Positions 7,987 through 16,642 of a DNA stretch of 64,000 nucleotides are shown here, piece after piece. This DNA comes from Microvirga sp052114605. GTDB lineage: Bacteria; Pseudomonadota; Alphaproteobacteria; Rhizobiales; Beijerinckiaceae. The translations under genes and the position numbers were made by a program. Each line of letters starts with the position of its first letter. Within the stretch, counting starts at the first letter, position 1. Location of the stretch: positions 1-64,000 of the forward strand of contig NZ_JBFRFB010000007.1 of NCBI RefSeq assembly GCF_052114605.1, read 5' to 3'. The notes beneath the pieces are model-generated. The model was not told the DNA's origin and searched no databases. It saw only the letters and a program-made list of their open reading frames with translations.

Positions 7987-8517
7987 ATGACAGATGCGGG
8001 CGCAACTTGGACCGATGAACGGGTCGAGCTTCTCAAGAAGCTCTGGACCGATGGCATGAGCGCGAGCCAAATTGCCGCCGAGCTCGGCAACGTGACCCGC
8101 AATGCCGTTATCGGCAAGGTTCATCGCCTCGGCCTCTCGGGCCGCCCGAAGGACGTGAAGGCCGCTTCCGCGACCCCGCGCGTCCGTAAGGCCACCCGCA
8201 CGCCCAGCGCCCCTACCCCCATCGCGCCACAGGCCCACAACAATGTGTTGATCGCCCCCATCCCGCTTCAGCCCATGCGGCCGGAGCCGGTCGATATGGG
8301 CGATGACGACGTGGCCATTCCCATGTCCGAGCGCGTGACGATCATGGATCTGCGGGAATCCATGTGCCGCTGGCCCATGGGCGATCCCACGAAGCCGGAA
8401 TTCCGTTTCTGCGGCGCCCGCTCCATCACGGGCCTGCCCTATTGCACCCATCACGCCCGCATCGCCTACCAGCCGGTGGCCGACCGCAAGCGTGAGCGCA
8501 AGCTGGCGCGCGCCTAA
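7987..8517 (+). CDS. gcrA: Cell cycle regulator GcrA
   Basis: The 176-residue protein opens with the GcrA DNA-binding helices: WTDERVELLKKLW, SASQIAAELG and TRNAVIGKVHRLGLSGR. It ends with the sigma-interacting region (CRWPMGDP, FRFCGA, YCTHHARIAYQP). In Caulobacter GcrA (173 residues) binds sigma-70 holoenzyme and activates promoters carrying CcrM-methylated GANTC sites. The ATG at 7987 with GGAGG 12 bases upstream is preferred; an in-frame ATG at 7969 is possible. The middle (residues about 65-105) is Pro/Ala-rich linker. Monocistronic, with a strong terminator after it. Confidence 0.95.
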   Translation: MTDAGATWTDERVELLKKLWTDGMSASQIAAELGNVTRNAVIGKVHRLGLSGRPKDVKAASATPRVRKATRTPSAPTPIAPQAHNNVLIAPIPLQPMRPEPVDMGDDDVAIPMSERVTIMDLRESMCRWPMGDPTKPEFRFCGARSITGLPYCTHHARIAYQPVADRKRERKLARA

Positions 8518-8533
8518 GCGAAAAGCACGTTAA

Positions 8534-8573
8534 GCAAAAGGCCCGCCGATGATCTCGGCGGGCCTTTTGCTTT
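8534..8573. terminator. Bidirectional terminator between gcrA and phoB
   Basis: GCAAAAGGCCCGCCGA pairs with TCGGCGGGCCTTTTGC around a five-base loop, with A-runs on one side and T-runs on the other, so it can stop transcripts from both convergent genes. The phoB stop begins at 8577. Confidence 0.9.
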
Positions 8574-8574
8574 G

Positions 8575-9297
8575 TCAGCCTTCAGCGTCCATGGTCTGAT
8601 CCGAGCGGGCGAAGGTCTCGTCGAAGGAATAGCCCGCCCCTCGCACGGTGCGGATCGGGTCCGGGCTCTTCGGCAGGTTGATCGCCTTGCGCAGGCGGCC
8701 CACATGCACGTCGACGGTCCGTTCATCGATATAGACGTCGTGTCCCCAGACCGCATTGAGCAGATGCTCTCGGGAAAAGACCCGCCCGGGGCTCTGCATG
8801 AGAAATTCGAGCAGCTTGAATTCCGTGGGCCCCAGATGCAGGTCCTTGCCAGCGCGGCGCACGCGATGGGTCTCGCGATCGAGCTCCATGTCGCCGGCAC
8901 GCAGCAGCGTCGCGATATGGGCGGGCTTCGTGCGGCGCAGGAGCGCGCGCACGCGCGCCAGCAGCTCGGGCACGGAGAACGGCTTGACGATATAATCGTC
9001 CGCCCCGGTGGCCAGGCCGCGGATGCGGTCGCCCTCCTCACCTCGTGCCGTCAGCATGATGACGGGAAGGCGCTCGGTTTCCGGCCGCACGCGGATGCGG
9101 CGGCACAGCTCGATGCCGGAGAGACCCGGCAGCATCCAGTCGAGGAGCACGATATCCGGCACCTGTTCGCGCAGGCGGATCTCGGCCTCGTCGCCACGGG
9201 CGACGCTGTCCACCTCATAGCCTTCGGATTCGAGATTGTAACGCAGGAGAAGCGTCAAGGGCTCTTCGTCCTCGACGATCAGAACGCGAGGCCTCAT
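8575..9297 (-). CDS. phoB: Phosphate regulon response regulator PhoB
   Basis: The 240-residue OmpR-type regulator has a receiver domain (residues 3-120) with acidic pocket Glu9-Asp10-Glu11 and phospho-acceptor Asp53 in LLDWMLPG, the TAR motif at about 84, and a C-terminal winged helix (about 130-225) with the recognition region DERTVDVHVGRLRKAI. Phosphorylated by PhoR under phosphate limitation, it binds PHO boxes such as the one at 13918-13945. Last gene of the phoR-pst-phoU-phoB run, 2 bp after phoU. Confidence 0.94.
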   Translation of the reverse strand: MRPRVLIVEDEEPLTLLLRYNLESEGYEVDSVARGDEAEIRLREQVPDIVLLDWMLPGLSGIELCRRIRVRPETERLPVIMLTARGEEGDRIRGLATGADDYIVKPFSVPELLARVRALLRRTKPAHIATLLRAGDMELDRETHRVRRAGKDLHLGPTEFKLLEFLMQSPGRVFSREHLLNAVWGHDVYIDERTVDVHVGRLRKAINLPKSPDPIRTVRGAGYSFDETFARSDQTMDAEG

Positions 9298-9299
9298 GC

Positions 9300-10013
9300 T
9301 CAGGCTCCCACCTCGGTCGCGGCATCGATGGAACGGTCGTTCTTGGGCCGGTCGATGGCCAGTGTCTCACCGGTGACAAGATAATGCACGGTCTCAGCGA
9401 TGTTGGTGGTGTGGTCGCCGATGCGCTCGATGTTCTTGGCGCAGAACAGGAGATGCGTGCAAAAGGAGATGTTGCGCGGATCTTCCATCATGTAGGTCAG
9501 AAGCTCGCGGAAGAGCGAGGTGTAGAGCGCGTCGATGGCTCCGTCCCGCTTCCACACGTCGAGCGCGCGCACCGTGTCCTGCTGGGCATAGGCGTCGAGC
9601 ACGTCCTTGAGCTGACCGAGAACGAGGTCGCTCATGTGCTGAAGGCCGAGCACGATCTTCTGGGGCTGGAAATCGCTGCCGATGACGAGCGCGCGCTTGG
9701 CGATGTTCTTCGCGAGATCGCCAATGCGCTCCACGTCACCGGAGACGCGGATCGCCGAGATCGTCTCGCGCAGGTCCACGGCCAGCGGTTGGCGGCGGGC
9801 GATGGTGAGGATCGCGTTCTCCTCCACCTCGCGCTGGAGAATGTCGAGGCGCTTGTCGGCGGCGATCACCGTCTGAGCGAGGGGCGTGTCGTGACGCACG
9901 AGAGCCTGGATCGCATCGACGAGCATCTTCTCGGCGATGCCGCCCATCTCGGAGATACGCCGACGAAGGGCCTGCAGGTCGTTGTCGTAGGAAGTGACGA
10001 TATGCTCCGCCAT
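9300..10013 (-). CDS. phoU: Phosphate signalling protein PhoU
   Basis: A 237-residue all-helical protein with the two PhoU repeats. The first contains EKMLVDAIQALVRHD and the second covers roughly residues 125-215, with RISFCTHLLFCAKNIERIGDHTTNIAE. The duplicated signature VERIGDLAKNIA / IERIGDHTTNIAE is diagnostic. PhoU connects PstSCAB with PhoR at the membrane and holds PhoR in its inactive state when phosphate is plentiful. It sits between pstB (26 bp) and phoB (2 bp). Confidence 0.95.
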   Translation of the reverse strand: MAEHIVTSYDNDLQALRRRISEMGGIAEKMLVDAIQALVRHDTPLAQTVIAADKRLDILQREVEENAILTIARRQPLAVDLRETISAIRVSGDVERIGDLAKNIAKRALVIGSDFQPQKIVLGLQHMSDLVLGQLKDVLDAYAQQDTVRALDVWKRDGAIDALYTSLFRELLTYMMEDPRNISFCTHLLFCAKNIERIGDHTTNIAETVHYLVTGETLAIDRPKNDRSIDAATEVGA

Positions 10014-10039
10014 CGGAGGTCTCCCTTGAGAAGCTTCGA

Positions 10040-10858
10040 TCAGCCGAAGCGGCCCGTGATGTAGTCCTGGGTCTGTTTCTTGGTGGGGTTCATGAACATC
10101 TTCGTCGTGTCCCCGAACTCGATGAGCTCGCCGAGATACATGAAGGCCGTGAACTGCGAGATGCGCGCGGCCTGCTGCATGTTATGGGTGACGATGACGA
10201 TGGTGAACTCGGAGCGCAGCTGCTCGATCAGCTCCTCGATCTTGCCGGTCGAGATGGGATCGAGCGCCGAGGTCGGCTCGTCGAGCAGGATCACCTCGGG
10301 GCGTTGCGCGATGGTGCGTGCGATGCATAGGCGCTGCTGCTGGCCGCCGGACAGGCCCATGCCGGACTGGCGCAGCTTGTCCTTCACCTCGTCCCACAAC
10401 GCCGCCTTGCGCAAAGCTTCCTCGACGCGGCTGTCGAGTTCGCCCCTGGGCAGCTTCTCATACAAGCGAATGCCGAAGGCAATGTTGTCGTAGATCGACA
10501 TGGGGAACGGCGTCGGCTTCTGGAACACCATGCCGACACGGGCGCGCAGCTCGTTCACATCGATGGAGGGCGAAAGCACGTTCTGCCCGTCGAGCAGGAT
10601 TTGGCCTTCGGCGCGCTGTTCCGGATAGAGGCTGTAGATGCGGTTGAAGGTGCGCAGCAGCGTCGATTTTCCGCATCCGGACGGGCCGATGAGCGCCGTC
10701 ACCTGCCGGTCGTGGAAGTCGAGCGCGATGTCCTTCAGGCTGCGGAAATCGCCATAGTAGAAGTTCAGGTCGCGCACGGCGATGCGAACGGGCGCGCTCG
10801 TATCGGCGATTGCAGCGTTTCCGATGGCGCTGCTTGCGTTTACGGCAATCGTGCTCAT
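10040..10858 (-). CDS. pstB: Phosphate ABC transporter ATPase PstB
   Basis: The 272-residue ATPase has Walker A GPSGCGKST near residue 60, ABC signature LSGGQQQR, Walker B VILLDEPTSALDP and switch His in VTHNMQQAARIS. The Pst-specific KPTPFPMSIYDNIAFG Q-loop region is present. It drives high-affinity phosphate uptake with PstC and PstA. Its ATG overlaps the pstA stop (ATGA). An N-terminal extension of about 24 Ala/Ser-rich residues precedes the ABC fold. Confidence 0.96.
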   Translation of the reverse strand: MSTIAVNASSAIGNAAIADTSAPVRIAVRDLNFYYGDFRSLKDIALDFHDRQVTALIGPSGCGKSTLLRTFNRIYSLYPEQRAEGQILLDGQNVLSPSIDVNELRARVGMVFQKPTPFPMSIYDNIAFGIRLYEKLPRGELDSRVEEALRKAALWDEVKDKLRQSGMGLSGGQQQRLCIARTIAQRPEVILLDEPTSALDPISTGKIEELIEQLRSEFTIVIVTHNMQQAARISQFTAFMYLGELIEFGDTTKMFMNPTKKQTQDYITGRFG

Positions 10859-11760
10859 CGGACTTTATCCTTCTTCAAGAGCAGGCGCGCGACGACTGAC
10901 AGCGCCAGGATCGACAAGGTGATGATGAGGGCGCCGGCCCAGGCCAGTTCGCGCCAATTCTGATAAGGCGCCAGGGCGAATTGGTAGATCGTAACCGGCA
11001 GGTTCGAGACGCCGCCCATGAGGGTCGGGCTGAACCAGAAATTATTGTTGAGCGCGGTGAACAGCAGCGGCGCGGTCTCACCGGCGATGCGAGCGGTCGC
11101 CAGAATGACGCCGGTGACCATGCCTGCGCGGGCGGCCTTCCAACTGATCTTGACGATCACCGTAGACATGGGCGCGCCGAGCGCGGCACCCGCTTCGCGT
11201 AAGGAACCCGGCACCAGGCGCAGCATGTCCTCGGTGGAGCGCACGATCACGGGAACGGCGATGATGGCAAGCGCCACGCCGCCGGCCCAGCCCGAATAGC
11301 CGCCCATGGGCTGCACCATGAGCATGTAGACGAAGAGGCCGATGAGGATGCTGGGTGCTGCGAGCAGGATGTCGTTGACGAAGCGGATGATCATGGCAAG
11401 CACGGAGGTCTTGCCGTATTCCGCAAGATAGGTGCCGGCCAGCACACCGATGGGCGTTGCCACGACGATGCCGAGAACGGTGAGGATCAGGCTGCCGACG
11501 ATGGCATTGGCGATGCCGCCGCCTTCCGTGCCTGGACCGGGCGTCGTCTGCGTGAAGACCGCGAGCGAGAGACCGCCGACGCCCTCATAGATCAGCATCA
11601 AGAGGATCCAGCCGAGCACGAAGGCGCCGAGGCACGTGAACAATGTGCAGATGATCTTCAGCGCACGATCCGCGATATGGCGGCTGCGGCGCACGCGCCC
11701 CCATGGGGCCGGTGCGGTCGCCGCTGTTGCGGGATGGGGAAGAGCGATATCCATCATCAA
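10855..11760 (-). CDS. pstA: Phosphate ABC transporter permease PstA
   Basis: A 301-residue inner-membrane permease with about six membrane spans. The binding-protein-dependent transport motif is EAGAALGAPMSTVIVKISWKA, the loop that docks on PstB. It lies 5 bp after pstC and overlaps pstB by four bases. The start at 11760 is the first of three consecutive Met codons, and the exact Met cannot be decided. Confidence 0.95.
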   Translation of the reverse strand: MMMDIALPHPATAATAPAPWGRVRRSRHIADRALKIICTLFTCLGAFVLGWILLMLIYEGVGGLSLAVFTQTTPGPGTEGGGIANAIVGSLILTVLGIVVATPIGVLAGTYLAEYGKTSVLAMIIRFVNDILLAAPSILIGLFVYMLMVQPMGGYSGWAGGVALAIIAVPVIVRSTEDMLRLVPGSLREAGAALGAPMSTVIVKISWKAARAGMVTGVILATARIAGETAPLLFTALNNNFWFSPTLMGGVSNLPVTIYQFALAPYQNWRELAWAGALIITLSILALSVVARLLLKKDKVR

Positions 11761-11765
11761 TCTCT

Positions 11766-12737
11766 CTAGTGGGTCTTCACGCGAGCGATCAGGAGGCGCG
11801 CAAGGGCAAGGACAATGAAGGTCACGATGAAGAGCACGCAGCCCAGCGCAAGCAGCGCGCTCATCTGCATGCCGGACGCTTCGTTGAATTCATTGGCGAT
11901 GCGAGATGCAATGGTCGAGCTGGGGTCGAAGAGCGAGAGCGACAGGCGGTTTGCATTGCCGATCACGAAAGTCACGGCCATTGTTTCGCCCAACGCACGT
12001 CCAAGGCCGAGCATGACGGCACCGATGATGCTGACGCCAGCCTGCGGCAGAAGCACATGGCGCACGACTTCCCATGTGGTGCAGCCGATGCCGTAGGCGC
12101 TTTCGCGCAGCACGGTCGGGATCTGATCGATAATGTCGCGGGTGATCGAGGCGATGAAGGGAATGATCATGATCGCCAGGATGATGCCCGCCGTCAGCAT
12201 GCCGACGCCCGACGGCACGCGAGCGTAAAGGATCGTGCCTAGGATCGGCATTCCCTCAACGATGTTCGTCAACGGAATTTGCACATATTGAGCGAAGAGC
12301 GGCGCGAAGACGAAGAGGCCCCACATGCCGTAGATGATGCTTGGCACAGCGGCCAGAAGTTCGATCATCGTCGAGACGGGACGGCGCAGCCAGGCCGGGC
12401 AAAGCTGCGTGAGGAAGATCGCGATGCCGATGGAGATCGGTACGCCGATCACGAGGGCGATGAGCGCGGAGGTCAGCGTGCCCGAGATGGCGACCCAAGC
12501 ACCATATTGATCGAGCCCGACATTCCACACGCTGGAGGTCAGAAACCCGAAGCCGAACTCTCTGAAGGCAGGCCACCCGCCATAAAGCATCGTGCCGATG
12601 ATGCCGGCAAGGACCGAGAGAACGAGCAGGGCGGAGCCGTAGGAAGCCCTGCGGAAGCCCTGATCGAAAGTCGGAGAGGAGCGGCGACGGACAGCCTGTA
12701 TGTTCGATATGGTCATTTTATCAGACACGCCAGCCAT
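11766..12737 (-). CDS. pstC: Phosphate ABC transporter permease PstC
   Basis: The 323-residue PstC has a cytosolic N-terminus with RRRSSP and about six membrane helices. The conserved segments PSIIYGMWGLFVFAP and ESAYGIGCTTWEVVRHVLLPQA are seen, the latter being the EAA loop contacting PstB. It partners PstA. The start follows a good GGAGTGAGG sequence, 45 bp after the pstS stop. Confidence 0.95.
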   Translation of the reverse strand: MAGVSDKMTISNIQAVRRRSSPTFDQGFRRASYGSALLVLSVLAGIIGTMLYGGWPAFREFGFGFLTSSVWNVGLDQYGAWVAISGTLTSALIALVIGVPISIGIAIFLTQLCPAWLRRPVSTMIELLAAVPSIIYGMWGLFVFAPLFAQYVQIPLTNIVEGMPILGTILYARVPSGVGMLTAGIILAIMIIPFIASITRDIIDQIPTVLRESAYGIGCTTWEVVRHVLLPQAGVSIIGAVMLGLGRALGETMAVTFVIGNANRLSLSLFDPSSTIASRIANEFNEASGMQMSALLALGCVLFIVTFIVLALARLLIARVKTH

Positions 12738-12782
12738 CCGCCCTCACTCCTTAAAAGACAAACCTTGTTCAGGTCGTCAGTC

Positions 12783-13823
12783 TTACATCTGGTAGACAGC
12801 CTTGCCCGAGCCGTCCTTGATGTCCTTCGTCCAAGTGGCGCGGATCTGCTCGACGACGTTGTCCGGCAGCGGGACGTAGTCGAGATCGGAGGCGAGCTTG
12901 TCGCCGTTCTTGTAGGCCCAGTCGAAGAACTTCAGGACTTCGGCCATCTGCTCCGGCTTGTCGGCGGTCTTGTAGACCAGGATGAACGTGGGATTCGTGA
13001 TCGGCCAAGCATCGTCGCCCGACTGGTTGGTCAGCGAGATGCCGAAGCCGGGAGCCGACGACCAGTTGGCGCTGGCAGCGGCAGCCTGGAACGACTTGAT
13101 CTCCGGCTGCGGATACTTGCCGGCTTGGTTCTGGATCAGCGTGTGCGGGATGTTGTTCTGCTTGGCGTAGGCGTACTCGACATAGCCGATCGAGTTCGGA
13201 ACCTGCTTCACCGTCGCGGCAACGCCTTCATTGCCCTTGCCGCCTTGGCCGATGGGCCAGCTGATCGTGGTGTTCGCGCCGAGCTCGGTCTTCCAAGCCT
13301 CGGAAACCTGCGACAGGTAGGTGGTGAACACGCTGGTCGTGCCCGAGGAGTCGGAGCGGTAGACCGGGGTGATGTTGGCATTCGGCAGGTTCACGCCGGG
13401 GTTCAGCTGAGCGATCTTGGCATCGCTCCACTTGGCGATCTTGCCGTGGAAGATGTCGGCGAGCACCTGGCCCGTCAGCTTGATCTGGCCGGGCTGGATG
13501 CCCTGGATGTTCACGACGGGGACGACGGCGCCCATCACGGTCGGGAACTGGAGCAGGCCGTTCTTGTCGAGGTCGGCACCCTTCATCGGAGCGTCGGTCG
13601 CGCCGAAATCGACGGTCTTGGCCTGGATCTGCTTGATGCCGCCGCCGGAGCCGATGGACTGGTAGTTCATGCCGTTGCCGGTCTCTTTCTTGTAGGCTTC
13701 AGCCCACTTCGAATAGACCGGGAAGGGGAAAGTCGCGCCTGCGCCAGTGATGTCAGCAGCGGACGCCGTGGTAAAGCTAGCGACGGCAAGGCCGGCCGCG
13801 AGGGCGAAGGACATGATCTTCAC
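12783..13823 (-). CDS. pstS: Periplasmic phosphate-binding protein PstS
   Basis: The 346-residue protein has a Sec signal (MKIMSFALAAGLAVASF to TASA) and the PstS fold. Phosphate-contacting motifs visible are GAGATFPFPVYSKW at the mature N-terminus, IGSGGGIKQI, DFGATDAPM and RSDSSGTT. It captures phosphate for PstCAB. It heads the pst operon directly under the PHO box. The 45-bp gap to pstC carries no strong hairpin, unlike the binding-protein genes of the other transporters here. Confidence 0.96.
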   Translation of the reverse strand: MKIMSFALAAGLAVASFTTASAADITGAGATFPFPVYSKWAEAYKKETGNGMNYQSIGSGGGIKQIQAKTVDFGATDAPMKGADLDKNGLLQFPTVMGAVVPVVNIQGIQPGQIKLTGQVLADIFHGKIAKWSDAKIAQLNPGVNLPNANITPVYRSDSSGTTSVFTTYLSQVSEAWKTELGANTTISWPIGQGGKGNEGVAATVKQVPNSIGYVEYAYAKQNNIPHTLIQNQAGKYPQPEIKSFQAAAASANWSSAPGFGISLTNQSGDDAWPITNPTFILVYKTADKPEQMAEVLKFFDWAYKNGDKLASDLDYVPLPDNVVEQIRATWTKDIKDGSGKAVYQM

Positions 13824-13917
13824 GAGTAATCTCCCTGTTCATTCAAGCGCGGCCGTTGGCTCAAAAACCCGTTCAGACTGCGCGATGGGACAGCTAGGCC
13901 CGAGGCATGTCGCCTCT

Positions 13918-13945
13918 ACGACAGTTGGATGACAATTAAATGACA
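13918..13945 (-). promoter_or_regulatory. PHO box upstream of pstS (three TGTCAT-type repeats)
   Basis: On the minus strand TGTCAT (13945-13940), TGTCAT (13934-13929) and TGTCGT (13923-13918) repeat at exactly 11-bp steps, the geometry of tandem PhoB sites. It lies 95 bp upstream of the pstS ATG and within the phoR-pstS gap, so phosphate starvation should activate pstS and the downstream genes. Confidence 0.85.
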
Positions 13946-13985
13946 CCCCCAAAGGATCCCCTTGGGACTTTTAGGATTCACGCTG

Positions 13986-15287
13986 TCACTTGATCGAGGG
14001 AGCTTCGGGAAGCGTGACGGTGAAACGGGCGCCCTGGCCCGGCTCGCTCGCGATGTCGAGATGGCCGCGATGGCGGTTGACGATATGCTTGACGATGGCG
14101 AGCCCAAGGCCCGTTCCGCCCTTGTCTCGGCTCTGCACCATATCGACCCGATAGAACCTTTCCGTCAGGCGCGGCAGGTGCTCCGGGGCGATACCGGGGC
14201 CATAATCCTGCACGGACAGCACCACATGGCCTCCCCCCTGCCCGGTCTCGGATGGAGGGCTCTCGATGGTCACATCGACCGCGCCACCGCTCTCCCCGTA
14301 TTTCACGCCGTTCTCAATCAGGTTTTCGAGAATTCGGAGAAGCTCGTCCCGGTCGCCGAGCACGTGGACCGGCTGAGGCGGCATGGTCGCGCGAATGGTG
14401 ACACCCCGTTCCTTCGCCATGGTCGCGTGTGTTTCCACCATCTGCCTGGCCAGGGCCACGAGGTCGATCGGCTGCGTGGGCAGGACATGGGCGCGCATTT
14501 CGATACGCGAGAGCGAGAGCAGATCGTCGATGAGGCGTTTCATGCGCTGCGCCTGCACCCGCATGATCTCGAGGAAGCGCTCCTGAGCCTTGGGATCGTT
14601 GCGTGCCGGCCCCTGGATAGTCTCGATGAAGCCGAGAAGCGAGGCCAGGGGTGTGCGCAGCTCATGGCTCGCATTGGCCACGAAATCCGCCCGCATCACC
14701 TCCAGACGCCGCGCGGAGGTCAGGTCACGGAAGAACAGTACCACGCCGGACTGGACGCCGATGCTCGCCGTGTCGCCTTGCAGGGGACCGATATGGACCT
14801 CGAAGGTGCGCTCCGTGGGAATGCGCTCGGAATATTCGATTTTCAGGGGCACCCCGGTCTCGAGGACCTCGTCGATCCCGTCGAGCACATCGGGGCTGCG
14901 GAGAGCGAAGGAGAGCGGGTGTCCCGTCTTGAGGCCCGGCAGGAGGGCATGGGCCGCCCGATTGGCCTCGACCACCAGGGAGCGTCTGTCCACGAGGATC
15001 ACGGGATCGGGAATATGGGCGAGCAGGGCCTCGGCGATGCTGCTTCGCGCGGCGGCAATCGACTTGACCTGACGTTCCTGGTTCGGCTGGCGTCGCGTTC
15101 CGCCCAGCATAATGCTCAGCACCAGAGCGGCAATCGCTGCGAGCACGAGCCAGATATCGCCATAACCCCGCAGCAGCGCGACCAGAAATACGAGCAAAAT
15201 CGCCAAAACGGCGCCTCGCAGCGTGGCCCGGCGCACCGCGTCCGTGGCGGGAGCGCCGTCAATCGGGTTCTCTTCGGGAGCGCTCAT
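13986..15287 (-). CDS. phoR: Phosphate regulon sensor kinase PhoR
   Basis: The 433-residue kinase has two N-terminal membrane helices (about 22-40 and 44-62), a PAS domain (about 85-190), a HisKA domain with phospho-acceptor His208 in ANASHELRTPL, and a HATPase domain with N box ENLIENGVKYGE, G1 box DYGPGIAPEHL and G2 box GGTGLGLAIVKHI. It has no large periplasmic sensor, as usual for PhoR, which senses phosphate through PstSCAB-PhoU. It lies upstream of the PHO box, so it probably has its own basal promoter plus readthrough into pstS. A GC-rich stem-loop follows its stop. Confidence 0.93.
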   Translation of the reverse strand: MSAPEENPIDGAPATDAVRRATLRGAVLAILLVFLVALLRGYGDIWLVLAAIAALVLSIMLGGTRRQPNQERQVKSIAAARSSIAEALLAHIPDPVILVDRRSLVVEANRAAHALLPGLKTGHPLSFALRSPDVLDGIDEVLETGVPLKIEYSERIPTERTFEVHIGPLQGDTASIGVQSGVVLFFRDLTSARRLEVMRADFVANASHELRTPLASLLGFIETIQGPARNDPKAQERFLEIMRVQAQRMKRLIDDLLSLSRIEMRAHVLPTQPIDLVALARQMVETHATMAKERGVTIRATMPPQPVHVLGDRDELLRILENLIENGVKYGESGGAVDVTIESPPSETGQGGGHVVLSVQDYGPGIAPEHLPRLTERFYRVDMVQSRDKGGTGLGLAIVKHIVNRHRGHLDIASEPGQGARFTVTLPEAPSIK

Positions 15288-15357
15288 GGAAGGCCTCGGA
15301 GGGTTCGGGGTCTATCTAAAGCCCGAAACCCTAAGAGTCATCTCCTGCCACGCTTGA

Positions 15358-16395
15358 TCAGGCAGGCTCCTCGTCCGGCTTGAAGGCGCTGCGGGAGGCG
15401 CGGATGCGGTTACGGACCTCGTAACCGCCGAGGAAGGCCAACGCCACCACGAAGGGCACAAGGTAATAGCACAGGCGATAGAGCAGCAGAGCGCCGAGCA
15501 CCGGCTCGCGGGGATAGCTCGACAGGGCCAGGAGAATTGTGGCTTCGAAGACGCCGAGGCCTCCCGGCGCATGGCTCGCCACGCCTAGCATGACGGCGAA
15601 GATATAAACCGCTAGGAAAGTCTCGAAGTTGAGATTATGCCCTCCCGGCAGGAGAATGAAGAGAACGGCGCTGCCCGCGCATACGTCCGCTGCTCCAATC
15701 AGCATCTGAACCAGGGACAGGCGGAAGCCCGGCAGTTCCAGCTTCCAGCCCTGGATCTTGACCGCTCTGCGCTTGAGCGAGACCCAGACGAGGTATCCGA
15801 CGACCAGAACCGCCGCGCCGAGGCCGACGAGCTGGTTCATCCAGATATGGGTGTAGACGAGGCTTGCCAGCTCGTCCGCCTTGCGGATCATGCTCCAGCC
15901 CAGGACGAGTGTCATGCCCAGCCAGAAGGTTACGCCTGTGATGACGGTCAGGCTCGCCACCCGCCCGGGGCTGACGCCTCTGGGGGAATAGATCCAGTAG
16001 CGCACCGTGCCCGCCGTGAGCAGCGGGAATCCCAGGGTGAAGCTGACCGCGTAACTGGTGAAAGAGGCGAGAGCCGTCGTGCGGTAGGGAATCTGAAGCT
16101 TGAGCTGACGTAACGCAATGGCGTCGTAGCAGGTCAAGAGGCTGTAGCTGATGATCGTGAAGAGGATGGCGAGGCCGATCTGGCGCAGGCTCGCGGCCGT
16201 GAAGGCCGATTTCAGCTCATTGATGTCGATATCCGAGACGATGTGCCAGAGCACGACTAGGGATGCGCCGAACAGGAGAAGGCTCGCCGCCATGCCGATC
16301 CAGGCAAAGCGACGGGAGCGGCGCTCCCTGGGATGAAGGGCGTCAGCGGATGCCATGTCGGGCGGAGCAACCGGCTGGGGGCTCATATCGTTCAT
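15358..16395 (-). CDS. YbhN/UPF0104-type membrane protein (LPG synthase-like membrane domain)
   Basis: The 345-residue protein has about eight membrane helices and matches the membrane (flippase-like) part of lysyl-phosphatidylglycerol synthases. The family motif SHAPGGLGVFEATIL is near residue 277. It lacks the cytosolic aminoacyltransferase domain of MprF, so lipid aminoacylation is not expected. Stand-alone members are thought to act in lipid transport, but their role is poorly defined. It runs in the same direction as phoR, 70 bp upstream, without sequence evidence that it belongs to the Pho system. Confidence 0.75.
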   Translation of the reverse strand: MNDMSPQPVAPPDMASADALHPRERRSRRFAWIGMAASLLLFGASLVVLWHIVSDIDINELKSAFTAASLRQIGLAILFTIISYSLLTCYDAIALRQLKLQIPYRTTALASFTSYAVSFTLGFPLLTAGTVRYWIYSPRGVSPGRVASLTVITGVTFWLGMTLVLGWSMIRKADELASLVYTHIWMNQLVGLGAAVLVVGYLVWVSLKRRAVKIQGWKLELPGFRLSLVQMLIGAADVCAGSAVLFILLPGGHNLNFETFLAVYIFAVMLGVASHAPGGLGVFEATILLALSSYPREPVLGALLLYRLCYYLVPFVVALAFLGGYEVRNRIRASRSAFKPDEEPA

Positions 16396-16642
16396 GCAAA
16401 AATCAATCAGCCTCGGCGTGATACGGGGCGCTTCGGGGTCGAAGGCTGCCCTGCATCTATGCGCTCATGGCGGAGATCGCCAGACGTGAGCGGCTTCTTA
16501 ATGCGTTCCACTCTCGGGGGCTACTCTTTCGGGCCGAAAATCCTAGGTTGAGAGCAATTTCGATTGTCAGCACCAAAAAGGGCCACAAGAATGGTGTTTA
16601 CTTGGTGTAAAACGGGCATCCGAAGCGACCAGGGGAGTTTGA

